From: Ferrovibrio sp.
GTDB taxonomy: Bacteria > Pseudomonadota > Alphaproteobacteria > Ferrovibrionales > Ferrovibrionaceae
DNA length: 64,000 nucleotides
NCBI RefSeq assembly: GCF_025869515.1
Contig: NZ_JAOZVR010000048.1
Span: 1 to 64,000, forward strand
Direction of reading: 5' to 3'
In this document: piece by piece, positions 26,968 through 35,070 of the stretch
Position numbering within the stretch: position 1 is the first letter of the stretch
Layout of the letters: each line of letters starts with the position of its first letter
The notes under the pieces: model-generated
Database searches by the model: none
The model's input: the letters and a program-made list of their open reading frames with translations, nothing else
What the model was told of the DNA's origin: nothing
Program-made: the position numbers and the translations under genes

Positions 26968-28332
26968 TCAGGATGCCGTCCGGTAAATGATCCGGTTGCG
27001 ACCGCCGTTCTTGGCCTCGTACATCGCATCGTCGGCGCGCTTGAGCAGGCTGTCGGCGGTATCGCCGCCCTGCGACGAGGTGCAGCCGATCGAGCAGGTC
27101 ACCGTCAGGTCGCCGGCGCGCGTCGTCACCGGCTTGCCGCCGATCGCCTGCAGCAGGCGATTGGCCACCACCTCCGAGGATTCCAGGTCAGTATCGGGCA
27201 TCAGCACGACGAATTCTTCGCCGCCGAAACGGCATGCCATATCGATGCCGCGGATGTTGCGCACGATGCGGTTGCCCACTTCGCGCAATACCTCGTCGCC
27301 CACCGGATGGCCGTGGGTATCGTTCACCTTCTTGAAGTAGTCGAGATCGAGGATCGCCACGGCCGTACCATGCTGGCTGGCGCTCTGCGCCAGCAGGGTG
27401 GCCAGATGCGAGGCCATGTAGCGGCGATTGTAGAGCCCGGTGAGCGGATCGGTGACCGCCATCTCCATGCTCTGCTGGTAATGCAGGCGCAGGCGATCCT
27501 GGTAGCGTTTGCGGCGCACCTGGGCGCGCAGACGGGCGATGAATTCGTTGCGGTCGATCGGCCGCACTACATAGTCGGTGACGCCGATTTCCAGGCCCTT
27601 CACCAGCTGCTTCTGGTCGTCCGGCCCCACCAGCAGCAGGATCGGCACATTGCGCGTTTCCTCGGTGGTGCGGAACTGCGAGCAGAGCCGCAGGCCATCT
27701 GGATTCTGCAGGCCCAGGCTGACCACGACGGAGTCATATTCGACCTGGCGGGCACGATGCAGCGCTTCGAGACCATCGGCGGTCATCTCGGTACGGAACT
27801 GGCCTTCGATCATGCGCTGCAGGCGCAACTGGTCGCGCGGATTGTCTTCCACCAGCAGGATCTGCGCTGCGGCATAGTCCTCATCCAGACTTGGTACTGG
27901 CGGCGAAATCACGCCCAGCGAGGCCGAGGTGCGCTCACGCATGCGCAGTTCGTCGAGCATGAGCTTCACGCGCAGCAGCGAGCGCACACGCGCAAACATC
28001 GCGATATCGTCTACCGGCTTGGTGAGGAAGTCGTCGGCGCCGGCGCTCAGGCCCTGCACGCGATCCTCGGGGTCGCCCAGAGCCGTCACCATGATCACCG
28101 GGATATGTGCGGTGTCAGGGTCGCCTTTCAGGCGGCGGCAAACCTCAAACCCGTCCATGCCCGGCATCATCACGTCGAGCAGGATCAGGTCAGGCTTCAG
28201 GTTTACGGCTGCTTCAAGCGCCTCCGGCCCGCTACTGGCGGAGATCACCTCGTAGTATTCACTGGTCAGCTTTGCTTCCAGCACCTTGATGTTGGTGCGG
28301 ATGTCGTCGACGACCAGAATGCGCGCGGTCAT
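26968..28332 (-). CDS. pleD: PleD-type response regulator diguanylate cyclase
   Basis: Makes c-di-GMP in response to phosphorylation, controlling polar differentiation in the Caulobacter paradigm. The 454-aa protein has REC1 with the phosphoacceptor Asp53 in LILLDVMMPG, REC2 (about 150-270) in which the acceptor position reads VVVSLGLQ and lacks the Asp, and a C-terminal GGDEF domain with an intact active site FGGEEF. The inhibitory RxxD site (RGID) lies just upstream of it. This matches PleD, where REC2 is a dimerisation adaptor. divK is 22 nt upstream on the same strand, as expected. Confidence 0.96.
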   Translation of the reverse strand: MTARILVVDDIRTNIKVLEAKLTSEYYEVISASSGPEALEAAVNLKPDLILLDVMMPGMDGFEVCRRLKGDPDTAHIPVIMVTALGDPEDRVQGLSAGADDFLTKPVDDIAMFARVRSLLRVKLMLDELRMRERTSASLGVISPPVPSLDEDYAAAQILLVEDNPRDQLRLQRMIEGQFRTEMTADGLEALHRARQVEYDSVVVSLGLQNPDGLRLCSQFRTTEETRNVPILLLVGPDDQKQLVKGLEIGVTDYVVRPIDRNEFIARLRAQVRRKRYQDRLRLHYQQSMEMAVTDPLTGLYNRRYMASHLATLLAQSASQHGTAVAILDLDYFKKVNDTHGHPVGDEVLREVGNRIVRNIRGIDMACRFGGEEFVVLMPDTDLESSEVVANRLLQAIGGKPVTTRAGDLTVTCSIGCTSSQGGDTADSLLKRADDAMYEAKNGGRNRIIYRTAS

Positions 28333-28354
28333 CGGATCACTCGGATGCTAGAGC

Positions 28355-28729
28355 TTAGGCCTTGGGCTCAAGAAACTGCTTCACCGTCTCGATGAATTTG
28401 CCCACCGAGATAGGCTTGGCAATATAGGCGTCACAGCCGCCTTCGCGCATCTTTTCCTCATCGCCCTTCATGGCGAAGGCCGTCACGGCAACGACCGGGA
28501 TGCTGCGCAGGTTATCGTCTTCCTTGATCCACTTGATCACTTCCAGGCCGGAGACCTCCGGCAACTGGATGTCCATCAGGATCAGGTCCGGCCGGTGCTT
28601 GCGCACCATGGCCAGGGCTTCCATGCCATCCTTGGTCTGCAGGGTCTGGTAGCCATGGGCATCCAGCAGGTCGTGGAACAACTTCATATTGAGCTCGTTG
28701 TCCTCGACGATCAGTACAGTCTTGCTCAT
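28355..28729 (-). CDS. divK: Single-domain response regulator DivK
   Basis: Stand-alone receiver domain of 124 aa that in Caulobacter relays between DivJ/PleC and DivL-CckA in the cell cycle. Acidic-pocket residues are VEDNE at 8-12, phosphoacceptor Asp53 in LMDIQLPE, Thr near 83 in VVAVTAFA and Lys in AKPIS. The ATG at 28729 follows a GGGGGCTG site. The longer frame adds 24 unrelated residues. It precedes pleD, with which it is probably cotranscribed. This pairing is a hallmark of alphaproteobacteria. Confidence 0.96.
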   Translation of the reverse strand: MSKTVLIVEDNELNMKLFHDLLDAHGYQTLQTKDGMEALAMVRKHRPDLILMDIQLPEVSGLEVIKWIKEDDNLRSIPVVAVTAFAMKGDEEKMREGGCDAYIAKPISVGKFIETVKQFLEPKA

Positions 28730-28830
28730 CAGCCCCCATCCCCGGATAGTATCTGCGGCCGTACGCGCCGTTTTCCCTGCGTATCCAGTATTTTGTAGCA
28801 CCCCCTATCGGCCGGGCCAAGCCGTTTACC

Positions 28831-29532
28831 ATGACATTCCAGCACCAGATGAGCCCCAAATCCCCTGATCCGACTGCGCTTCCCGCCCCGGTAGCCGAGC
28901 AACTGGCCGCCCTTGCCCTGAGACGAGGCCGTCCCCTGCTGATTGTCGATGCCGACGAGGTGCTGTTCTACTTCATGCGCGGCCTCGAACGCTTCCTGGA
29001 AAGCCGCAATCTCTACTTCGACTGGGCCTCCTATGCCCTGCACGGCAATATCCGCCAGCGCGCGGATAACGCCCCTGTCGCAGCGGAAATCCTCCACCCC
29101 CTGCTGCAGCGCTTCTTTGCCGAGGCAACGGAGGAGCTGGAACCTGTGGATGGCGCCGCGCAGGCCCTGGCCGTCCTGAGCGAAACCGCGCAGGTTGTGG
29201 TGCTCAGCAATGTGCCGATGCCGGCACGCGCCGCACGCCTTCGTGCGCTGGCCCGCCACGGCATGGATTTTCCGCTGATCGCCAATACCGGCCCGAAAGG
29301 CCCGGCAGTGGCCGTGCTGCTGCGGCAGGTAATGGCTCCGGCAGTCTTCATCGACGACATTCCGCACAATCACAAATCCGTGGCCGAGCTGGCGCCGGCC
29401 ACCCACCGCCTGCATTACATTGCCGATACGCGCCTCGCTGCCCTGCTCGGACCGGCGCCCGACTGCCACCACCGCGCCGAAACCTGGCCCGATATGCAGC
29501 AGCATATCCAGGCCCTGTTGACGCAAACGTGA
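28831..29532 (+). CDS. HAD-like hydrolase
   Basis: Protein of 233 aa with haloacid-dehalogenase motifs in the right order: motif I DADEVL near residue 41 (nucleophile Asp and acid Asp two residues later), motif II VVLSNVPM near 125, motif III around the Lys in TGPKGPAV near 155, and motif IV FIDDIPHN near 172. A helical cap lies between motifs I and II. The substrate is not recognisable. ATG 28849 is an alternative start. Divergent from divK, it overlaps or nearly abuts the ROK kinase gene downstream. Confidence 0.78.
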   Translation: MTFQHQMSPKSPDPTALPAPVAEQLAALALRRGRPLLIVDADEVLFYFMRGLERFLESRNLYFDWASYALHGNIRQRADNAPVAAEILHPLLQRFFAEATEELEPVDGAAQALAVLSETAQVVVLSNVPMPARAARLRALARHGMDFPLIANTGPKGPAVAVLLRQVMAPAVFIDDIPHNHKSVAELAPATHRLHYIADTRLAALLGPAPDCHHRAETWPDMQQHIQALLTQT

Positions 29533-29543
29533 CCGGAAGCGCC

Positions 29544-30443
29544 ATGCGTATCGGCATCGATCTGGGCGGCACAAAAATCGAAGCCATCGCACTCGACCGT
29601 GATGGCGCGATCCGCGCACGCCGTCGCGTGCCGGCGCCGCGCGGCGACTATGCCGCGACACTCACTGCGCTCCGCGATCTGGCGCAGGCCGTGCAAAGCG
29701 AAGCCGGCGCCACCGGACCGATCGGCGTCGGCATTCCCGGCACGATTTCGCCAGCCACCGGCCTGATCAAGAATGCCAATTCGGTCTGGCTGATCGGTCA
29801 TCCGCTCGACCGCGATCTGGCAGACGCGACCGGACGGCCGGTACGGCTGGCCAATGACGCCAACTGTTTCGCGCTGTCGGAAGCCAGCGATGGCGCAGGC
29901 GCCGGCCATGCCGTGGTCTTCGGCGCCATCCTCGGCACCGGCTGCGGCTCGGGCATCGTTGTCGATGGCCGTGCGCTGACCGGGCCGAATGCGATTGCCG
30001 GCGAATGGGGCCATAATCCCCTGCCCTGGCCGCAACCCGACGAACTGCCTGGTCCGCTTTGCTATTGCGGCAAGCGCGGCTGCCAGGAGACCTTCCTGTC
30101 CGGCACCGGTCTGGAACGCGATTTCCGCGAGCAGACCGGCCGTGACCTGAACGGTGCCGCAATCGTTGCGGCATCCGAGGCCGGCGATGCGCAGGCCGAA
30201 GCGGCGTTGCAGCGCTACGAACACCGGCTGGCGCGCGGCCTGGCCACCATCCTGAACGTGGTCGATCCCGATGTCGTGGTGCTGGGCGGCGGCCTGTCGA
30301 ATCTCGAGAGGCTCTATCGCAATGTGCCGAAACTCTGGGGCGCCTTTGTGTTTTCCGATACCGTCAGCACCCCGCTGGTGAAGAACCGGCATGGCGACAG
30401 TTCCGGCGTGCGCGGTGCAGCCTGGTTGTGGCCGCCTGAATAG
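29544..30443 (+). CDS. ROK family sugar kinase
   Basis: ATP-dependent sugar kinase of the ROK family, 299 aa. Visible motifs: phosphate loop IDLGGTKIEA at the start, catalytic Asp region NDANCFAL near 110, the hexose-binding EWGHN near 155, and the ROK zinc site CYCGKRGCQE near 173. VVLGGGLSN closes the second domain. The closest-looking family members are fructokinases and N-acetylglucosamine kinases (Mak/NagK). The substrate is not decided. ATG 29544 gives the canonical MRIGIDLGG start. A GTG at 29529 overlapping the HAD gene stop is also possible. Confidence 0.9.
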   Translation: MRIGIDLGGTKIEAIALDRDGAIRARRRVPAPRGDYAATLTALRDLAQAVQSEAGATGPIGVGIPGTISPATGLIKNANSVWLIGHPLDRDLADATGRPVRLANDANCFALSEASDGAGAGHAVVFGAILGTGCGSGIVVDGRALTGPNAIAGEWGHNPLPWPQPDELPGPLCYCGKRGCQETFLSGTGLERDFREQTGRDLNGAAIVAASEAGDAQAEAALQRYEHRLARGLATILNVVDPDVVVLGGGLSNLERLYRNVPKLWGAFVFSDTVSTPLVKNRHGDSSGVRGAAWLWPPE

Positions 30444-30445
30444 GG

Positions 30446-31297
30446 CTAGCAGGCGTCGCGCGGTTTGAGTTCCAGCAGCTTCAGTGTGGCGCGGATCGCA
30501 TAGTCGCCGTAATCGAAGACGATATCGTCGGCCACGCCGTTTTCATACAGGCGATAGGCGATCTCGTAATCGGGGGTGTCCTGCGTCTTGTCCGAGGTGA
30601 AATAGGCCAGCCGGATGCGCCATGAACGCTGGCCCTTCAGCGGCGCCACAATCTCATTGGTGCCGGTTTCCACCGGCAATTCGCTGCCGATAAAACCGCC
30701 TACTTCGCTATATGCATCGGCCGAGGCGCCATCATAGACGCTGGCCTGCAACCAGTTGCCGCCGCTGCGCGCCAGCGCCAGCAGGCTCACGGTATGTTCG
30801 GTGGGAAACAGCGTCATCGGCGGCAGAGCCAGGTCGGTATCCTCAGGCAGCGTGAAATGCACATTGCCGCCATGGCTGTTCATTTTACCTTCGCCATTCA
30901 GCTCCTGCTCGACATCGCCGTTGACTTCGTCCCGCATCTTGAAGCGGAAGCTCTTGCCATCGAGCGCTTCCCAGGAATTCAGCACCATGTTGTTGAGGAT
31001 CGAGCCATCATCGGTGGTGGTTTCGATCACGAAGCGCTGGTTCAACACGTAGCCGTCGCAGGCATGCACGAATTCCAGGCTGAGGCCGCCGGCGATGCCG
31101 CTGCGGTAATTGCGCGGATCGAGCCGGGCGACCGACAGGGTGTAGAGCGCGCGATGACTGACCAGATTGCGGGCAATGGCCTGCTTCTCGGCGCTGTCGA
31201 CCGCATGGGAATTGCCACCCGGCACGGCAACAAGGCCAAGCAGCAGCAGAACCAGCGCCACGCGATACAGCGGGAATACTCGAATCCGGGCCATCAT
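30446..31297 (-). CDS. eipB: EipB family periplasmic envelope-integrity protein (DUF1849)
   Basis: Secreted protein of 283 aa of the alphaproteobacterial DUF1849/EipB family, whose Brucella member is a periplasmic beta-spiral protein needed for envelope integrity. Signal peptide at residues 1-32, then SHRALYTLSV, the family start of the fold. EipB carries one conserved disulfide. Here the only cysteines after the signal are Cys80 (FVHACDG) and Cys283, the very last residue, which fits. Start ATG 31297 or 31294. Convergent with the ROK kinase gene. Confidence 0.88.
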   Translation of the reverse strand: MMARIRVFPLYRVALVLLLLGLVAVPGGNSHAVDSAEKQAIARNLVSHRALYTLSVARLDPRNYRSGIAGGLSLEFVHACDGYVLNQRFVIETTTDDGSILNNMVLNSWEALDGKSFRFKMRDEVNGDVEQELNGEGKMNSHGGNVHFTLPEDTDLALPPMTLFPTEHTVSLLALARSGGNWLQASVYDGASADAYSEVGGFIGSELPVETGTNEIVAPLKGQRSWRIRLAYFTSDKTQDTPDYEIAYRLYENGVADDIVFDYGDYAIRATLKLLELKPRDAC

Positions 31298-31420
31298 CCT
31301 GCGGCTATACCTGCCTGAACCTGGGGTGGGCAAAAAACGGTGTCCCAGAATAGCCTTAGCCGGAATGGAAAGGAACCGGTCGCTCCGTGTAAGATGGACT
31401 CGGCATTTGCTGGAGGTTGC

Positions 31421-32380
31421 ATGGCCCGGCCGGTTGTATTCGTCACCCGCAAGCTGCCTCCCGCCGTGGAGGCCCGTGCCGCGCGCGATTACGACGCCCG
31501 GCTCAATGCCGACGACCGGATTTACACGGCCGACGAACTGGCCGCCGGTGCCCTGGGCGCCGATGCGCTGCTGATCTGCACGTCAGAGAAGATCACCGCC
31601 GGGCTGGTGGCACGCCTGCCCGGCAGCGTGAAAGCGGTTTCCACCTTCTCGGTCGGGCATGAGCATATCGATGTCGCTGCCTGTCGCGCGCGCGGCATCG
31701 TTGCCGCCAACACCCCCGGCGCCATGACCGAGGCGACGGCGAATATTGCCATGCTGCTGATGCTGGGTGCCGCCCGGCGCGGCTACGAGGCGCAGCAGAT
31801 GGTGCGCCGGGGCGAATGGAGCGGCTGGACCTCGACCATGCTGCTGGGTGTCGATTTCAGCGGCCGGCGGCTCGGCATTTTCGGCATGGGACGGATCGGC
31901 CGGGCGGTGGCGCAGCGCGCCCGTGGCTTCGGCCTGACCATCCATTACCACAACCGCCGCCGTCTGCCGGCCGGGGAGGAACAGGGCGCGATCTTCCACG
32001 ACAGCCTCGACGGCCTGCTGGCGGTCAGCGACATCCTGTCGATCAACGCGCCTTCCTCGGCTGAGACCCGCCATGTCCTGAACGCTGCCGCCATCGCCCG
32101 GCTGCCGGACGGCGCCATCGTGGTGAACACCGCCCGCGGCGACATGGTCGATGACGCCGCCCTGATCGCGGCACTGAAATCCGGCAAGCTGCGCGCCGCC
32201 GGCCTGGACGTGTTTGCCGGCGAGCCGCAGCTGAATACCGCGTATCTCGACCTGCCCAATACCTATCTGCTACCGCATCTGGGCAGCGCCACGGTGGAAA
32301 CCCGCGACCGGATGGGCTTCATGGCGCTGGATAATATCGATGCGGTCCTGCAGGGCCGCCCGGCACCGCATGCCCTGTAA
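31421..32380 (+). CDS. D-2-hydroxyacid dehydrogenase (glyoxylate/hydroxypyruvate reductase type)
   Basis: NAD(P)-dependent D-2-hydroxyacid dehydrogenase of 319 aa. The Rossmann motif LGIFGMGRIGRAVA is near residue 150, followed by HNRRR, whose arginines after strand 2 favour NADPH. Catalytic residues are Arg in NTARGD, Glu in FAGEP and His in LLPHLGSAT. The substrate loop has VGHEHIDV. Such sequences are usually glyoxylate/hydroxypyruvate reductases. The ATG follows a GGAGG ribosome site by 4 nt. The longer frame upstream is discarded. It is divergent from eipB. Confidence 0.92.
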   Translation: MARPVVFVTRKLPPAVEARAARDYDARLNADDRIYTADELAAGALGADALLICTSEKITAGLVARLPGSVKAVSTFSVGHEHIDVAACRARGIVAANTPGAMTEATANIAMLLMLGAARRGYEAQQMVRRGEWSGWTSTMLLGVDFSGRRLGIFGMGRIGRAVAQRARGFGLTIHYHNRRRLPAGEEQGAIFHDSLDGLLAVSDILSINAPSSAETRHVLNAAAIARLPDGAIVVNTARGDMVDDAALIAALKSGKLRAAGLDVFAGEPQLNTAYLDLPNTYLLPHLGSATVETRDRMGFMALDNIDAVLQGRPAPHAL

Positions 32381-32533
32381 AAGCGGCGCTGCCGCGATTC
32401 GGCCATCCCGGTAACCATAAATATCCCCGGCAGGCCGGCAATTTCTGCCTCCGGCTTTTATCAATATTGTCAGTTTTCTGCCGTTTATACTCTGGCATAT
32501 GCCTTGCTAAGTCATAGGCGAGGAATGATTGCC

Positions 32534-33259
32534 ATGATGCCCGCTAACGATACACCGCTGCCAAACTGGACCCTTCCGGCTTCCGCCGGGCAGGCCAACA
32601 GCACCGCTCAGTCTGCCGGCCAATCGGCTGGTTTTGCCAGCCTGGTGCTGCGGCTGCGGCTGGCGCTTCGGCGCGACCCCGATCCGCTCAAGCGCAATCT
32701 GGTTGAGCAGATTCTCACGGCAGCGGCCGAGAGCGAACAGCAACTGATCGACCAGGCCGACCGCATCGCCGAGCTGGAAGCCCTTTCCACCACTGACGAA
32801 CTGACCGGCCTGCCGAACCGCCGCGCCTTCGAAAGCTTCATGACCAGCGACCTGGCCCGCGCCCGCCGCGACGGCCATGGCGGCACGCTGGCCTTCCTTG
32901 ATCTCGACCGTTTCAAGGCTATCAACGACCGTCACGGCCATGCCGCCGGCGATGCGGTGCTGTGTCAGATCGCGCTGCGCCTGCACCCGATCGCCCGCAC
33001 CACCGATTGCCTCGCCCGTCTGCATGGCGACGAGTTCGTGCTGGCCATGCCCGGCGCGGCCCGCGAACAGGCGGAAACCCGTCTGGCCGAGCTGGCCATG
33101 CGCGTGGAACGGCAGCCGCTGCGCTTCGGCGATGCCCTGATCCCGGTCGGCATCAGCTACGGCCTTGCCGGTTACGACGGCAATACCGAATTGCAGACCC
33201 TGCTGCGCGAAGGCGACCGTGCCATGTACCTGCGCAAGCAGGATCGCCGCCGCGACTGA
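32534..33259 (+). CDS. GGDEF domain protein with HGDEF signature
   Basis: Soluble 241-aa protein: a polar N-terminus, a helical, coiled-coil-like stretch (about 50-85, SEQQLIDQADRIAELEAL) and a GGDEF domain starting at TDELTGLPNRR. The metal Asp is in FLDLDRFK and the inhibitory RxxD (RTTD) is five residues before the signature. The signature itself is HGDEF, with the first glycine replaced by histidine. Diguanylate cyclase activity is therefore likely altered but not excluded. ATG 32534 lies 9 nt after GAGGA. No sensor domain is recognisable. Confidence 0.87.
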   Translation: MMPANDTPLPNWTLPASAGQANSTAQSAGQSAGFASLVLRLRLALRRDPDPLKRNLVEQILTAAAESEQQLIDQADRIAELEALSTTDELTGLPNRRAFESFMTSDLARARRDGHGGTLAFLDLDRFKAINDRHGHAAGDAVLCQIALRLHPIARTTDCLARLHGDEFVLAMPGAAREQAETRLAELAMRVERQPLRFGDALIPVGISYGLAGYDGNTELQTLLREGDRAMYLRKQDRRRD

Positions 33260-33361
33260 CCCCTCCTCGACGACCGCTGCGCGTTGCCAGCCGCGCGCCA
33301 TCCGGGCTAGACAGTATCATCCGTACTGCTCCACCCCAGGATAGCGCCAAGGACTGCCACC

Positions 33362-33823
33362 ATGAGCCACGACGCCCGCCTCGCCGCCCTCAAGATCGAC
33401 CTGCCCAATCCTGCCGCGCCGGCGGCCAATTACGTGCCGACCGTGATCGCCGGCAACCTGCTGTTCGTGGCCGGCCAGATCACCATCTTCAACGGCGAGG
33501 TGCGCCATATCGGCAAGCTGGGTGCCGGCCTCGACGTGGAAACCGGCAAGCAGGCGGCACGCCTGTGCGGCCTCAATATTATTTCGCAGGCCCGCAACGC
33601 CCTGGGCGGCAGCCTCGACCGCATCAGGCGCTGCGTGAAGGTTGGCGGTTTCGTCAACTGCACGCCCGACTTCATCGACCACCCGCAGGTGATCAACGGG
33701 GCCTCCGATCTGATGGTGGAAGTGTTCGGCGATGCCGGCAAGCATGCGCGCTTTGCCGTCGGCGCCGTGTCGCTGCCGCGCGGCGTGGCCGTGGAAGTCG
33801 ACGCCATCTTCGAGATCGCCTGA
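33362..33823 (+). CDS. RidA family protein (first of pair)
   Basis: Protein of 153 aa of the YjgF/YER057c/UK114 superfamily, whose RidA member hydrolyses reactive enamine/imine intermediates to protect PLP enzymes. It has the FVAGQI core, NIISQARNALGG and the conserved arginine in HARFAVGAVSLPRG near the C-terminus that binds substrate carboxylates in RidA. The acidic residue in the last strand is Asp (EVDAIF) rather than RidA Glu. Deaminase activity is plausible but unproven for this subgroup. A second paralogue starts 4 nt downstream. Confidence 0.88.
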   Translation: MSHDARLAALKIDLPNPAAPAANYVPTVIAGNLLFVAGQITIFNGEVRHIGKLGAGLDVETGKQAARLCGLNIISQARNALGGSLDRIRRCVKVGGFVNCTPDFIDHPQVINGASDLMVEVFGDAGKHARFAVGAVSLPRGVAVEVDAIFEIA

Positions 33824-33827
33824 GCCG

Positions 33828-34295
33828 ATGAACGGTATGGTCGCCGCCCGGCTGCATGCCAGCGGCCTGAGCCTGCCGCCGGCGCCGCCGCCGGTGGCGA
33901 CCTATGTCGGTTTCGTCACCGTCGGCAAGCTGGTGCATGTCGCCGGTGTCGGCCCGACCTGGGGGCCGGAGATTCGCTATCGCGGCAAAGTCGGGCGCGA
34001 ACTCAGCTTCGAGCAGGGTTATGCCGCGGCACGACTCACTGCGCTGAATCTTTTGGCCCATATGGAGGTGGCCTGCGGCGGTGACCTTGACCGCATTGCC
34101 TGTTGCGTCAAACTGCTGTGCCTGGTCAACACGGTGCCGGATTTCATCGACGCGCAGAAGGTCGCCAATGGCGCCACCGACCTGCTGACCGATCTGTTCG
34201 GCGTCGAGAACCGGCCGGCGCGGACCACGACGGCAGCCCCTTCGCTTCCCTTCGACATCGCCTTCGAGGCCGATGCCGTTTTTCTTCTGCATTGA
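33828..34295 (+). CDS. RidA family protein (second of pair)
   Basis: Paralogue of the preceding gene, 155 aa, with matching landmarks: VHVAGVGPTWG, ALNLLAHMEVACGGDLDRI (core of helix 1), VPDFIDAQKVANGA and an arginine in RPARTTTAAPSLP. The ATG is 4 nt after the first RidA stop. The pairs PDFID and NGA-D-L are shared between the two, indicating tandem duplication, but the cores differ enough to suggest different partners, and heteromeric trimers are possible. Cotranscribed with the downstream GDPD gene. Confidence 0.87.
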   Translation: MNGMVAARLHASGLSLPPAPPPVATYVGFVTVGKLVHVAGVGPTWGPEIRYRGKVGRELSFEQGYAAARLTALNLLAHMEVACGGDLDRIACCVKLLCLVNTVPDFIDAQKVANGATDLLTDLFGVENRPARTTTAAPSLPFDIAFEADAVFLLH

Positions 34296-34304
34296 GAGCA
34301 TCGC

Positions 34305-35060
34305 ATGCCACGCATGGATACCCCGAAATGGCTGACCAAAACGCCGGTGGCGCACCGCGGCCTGCATGACATCGCCAAGGGCGTGCCGGAGAATTCGCTG
34401 CTCGCTTTCCGCAAGGCGATGGAAGCCGGCTACGCCATCGAGACCGATGTGCGCATCACCGGCGACAAGCAGGTGGTGGTGTTCCATGACCCCGACCTCA
34501 AACGGCTTTGCGGCCGCGATGGCATCGTCTGCCGGATGCCGCTGGCCGATCTGAAGCCGCTCACGCTGCTCGGTACCGCGGAAACCGTGCCGAGCTTCCG
34601 CGATCTGCTCGACCTGGTGCAGGGTGCTGTCCCGCTGGTGGTGGAGATCAAGAAGGACAAGGGCGAGCCGGTCGGTCCGCTGGAAACCAGCGTCGCCCGC
34701 ATGCTGCAGCATTACCCCGGCCCTTTCGTGGTGCAGTCCTTCAATCCCCGCACCGTGAAGTGGTTCGAGAAGCATGCGCCGCAGATCGTGCGCGGACAGA
34801 TCTCGACCGACCTTGCCAATATGACCAAGGGCCTTAACTGGTTTACCCGGATGCAGCTGAAACGCGCCCTGATGACCGGTTACGGCAATCCTGATTTCCT
34901 CGCCTATGACGTGCGCGACCTGCCGTCGGAGATCACCGCGGCAGCGCGGCGGCGCGGCCTGCCGATCCTGAGCTGGACGGTGCGCACGCCTTCCGAACGC
35001 GCCCGGGCCGCCGCCCATGCCGATAATGTGATCTTCGAGGATTTGTCGACCCAGGCATGA
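34305..35060 (+). CDS. Cytosolic glycerophosphodiester phosphodiesterase
   Basis: GDPD of 251 aa without a signal peptide, so a cytosolic UgpQ-like enzyme releasing glycerol-3-phosphate. Catalytic motif HRGLHDIAKGVPENS near residues 18-32, AIETDVRI for the acidic metal ligands, VVEIKKDKG near 115, and SWTVRTP near the end. It lies in the RidA-RidA-GDPD-acyltransferase run, an order that recurs in alphaproteobacteria. The other GDPD at 22.8 kb is exported, so the two act on either side of the membrane. Confidence 0.93.
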   Translation: MPRMDTPKWLTKTPVAHRGLHDIAKGVPENSLLAFRKAMEAGYAIETDVRITGDKQVVVFHDPDLKRLCGRDGIVCRMPLADLKPLTLLGTAETVPSFRDLLDLVQGAVPLVVEIKKDKGEPVGPLETSVARMLQHYPGPFVVQSFNPRTVKWFEKHAPQIVRGQISTDLANMTKGLNWFTRMQLKRALMTGYGNPDFLAYDVRDLPSEITAAARRRGLPILSWTVRTPSERARAAAHADNVIFEDLSTQA

Positions 35061-35070
35061 TTGTATTGGC

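Noticed and set aside
26968-28332. Damaged PleD because REC2 lacks its phosphoacceptor Asp
   Set aside because: In characterised PleD the second receiver serves as a dimerisation adaptor, so the missing Asp is expected.
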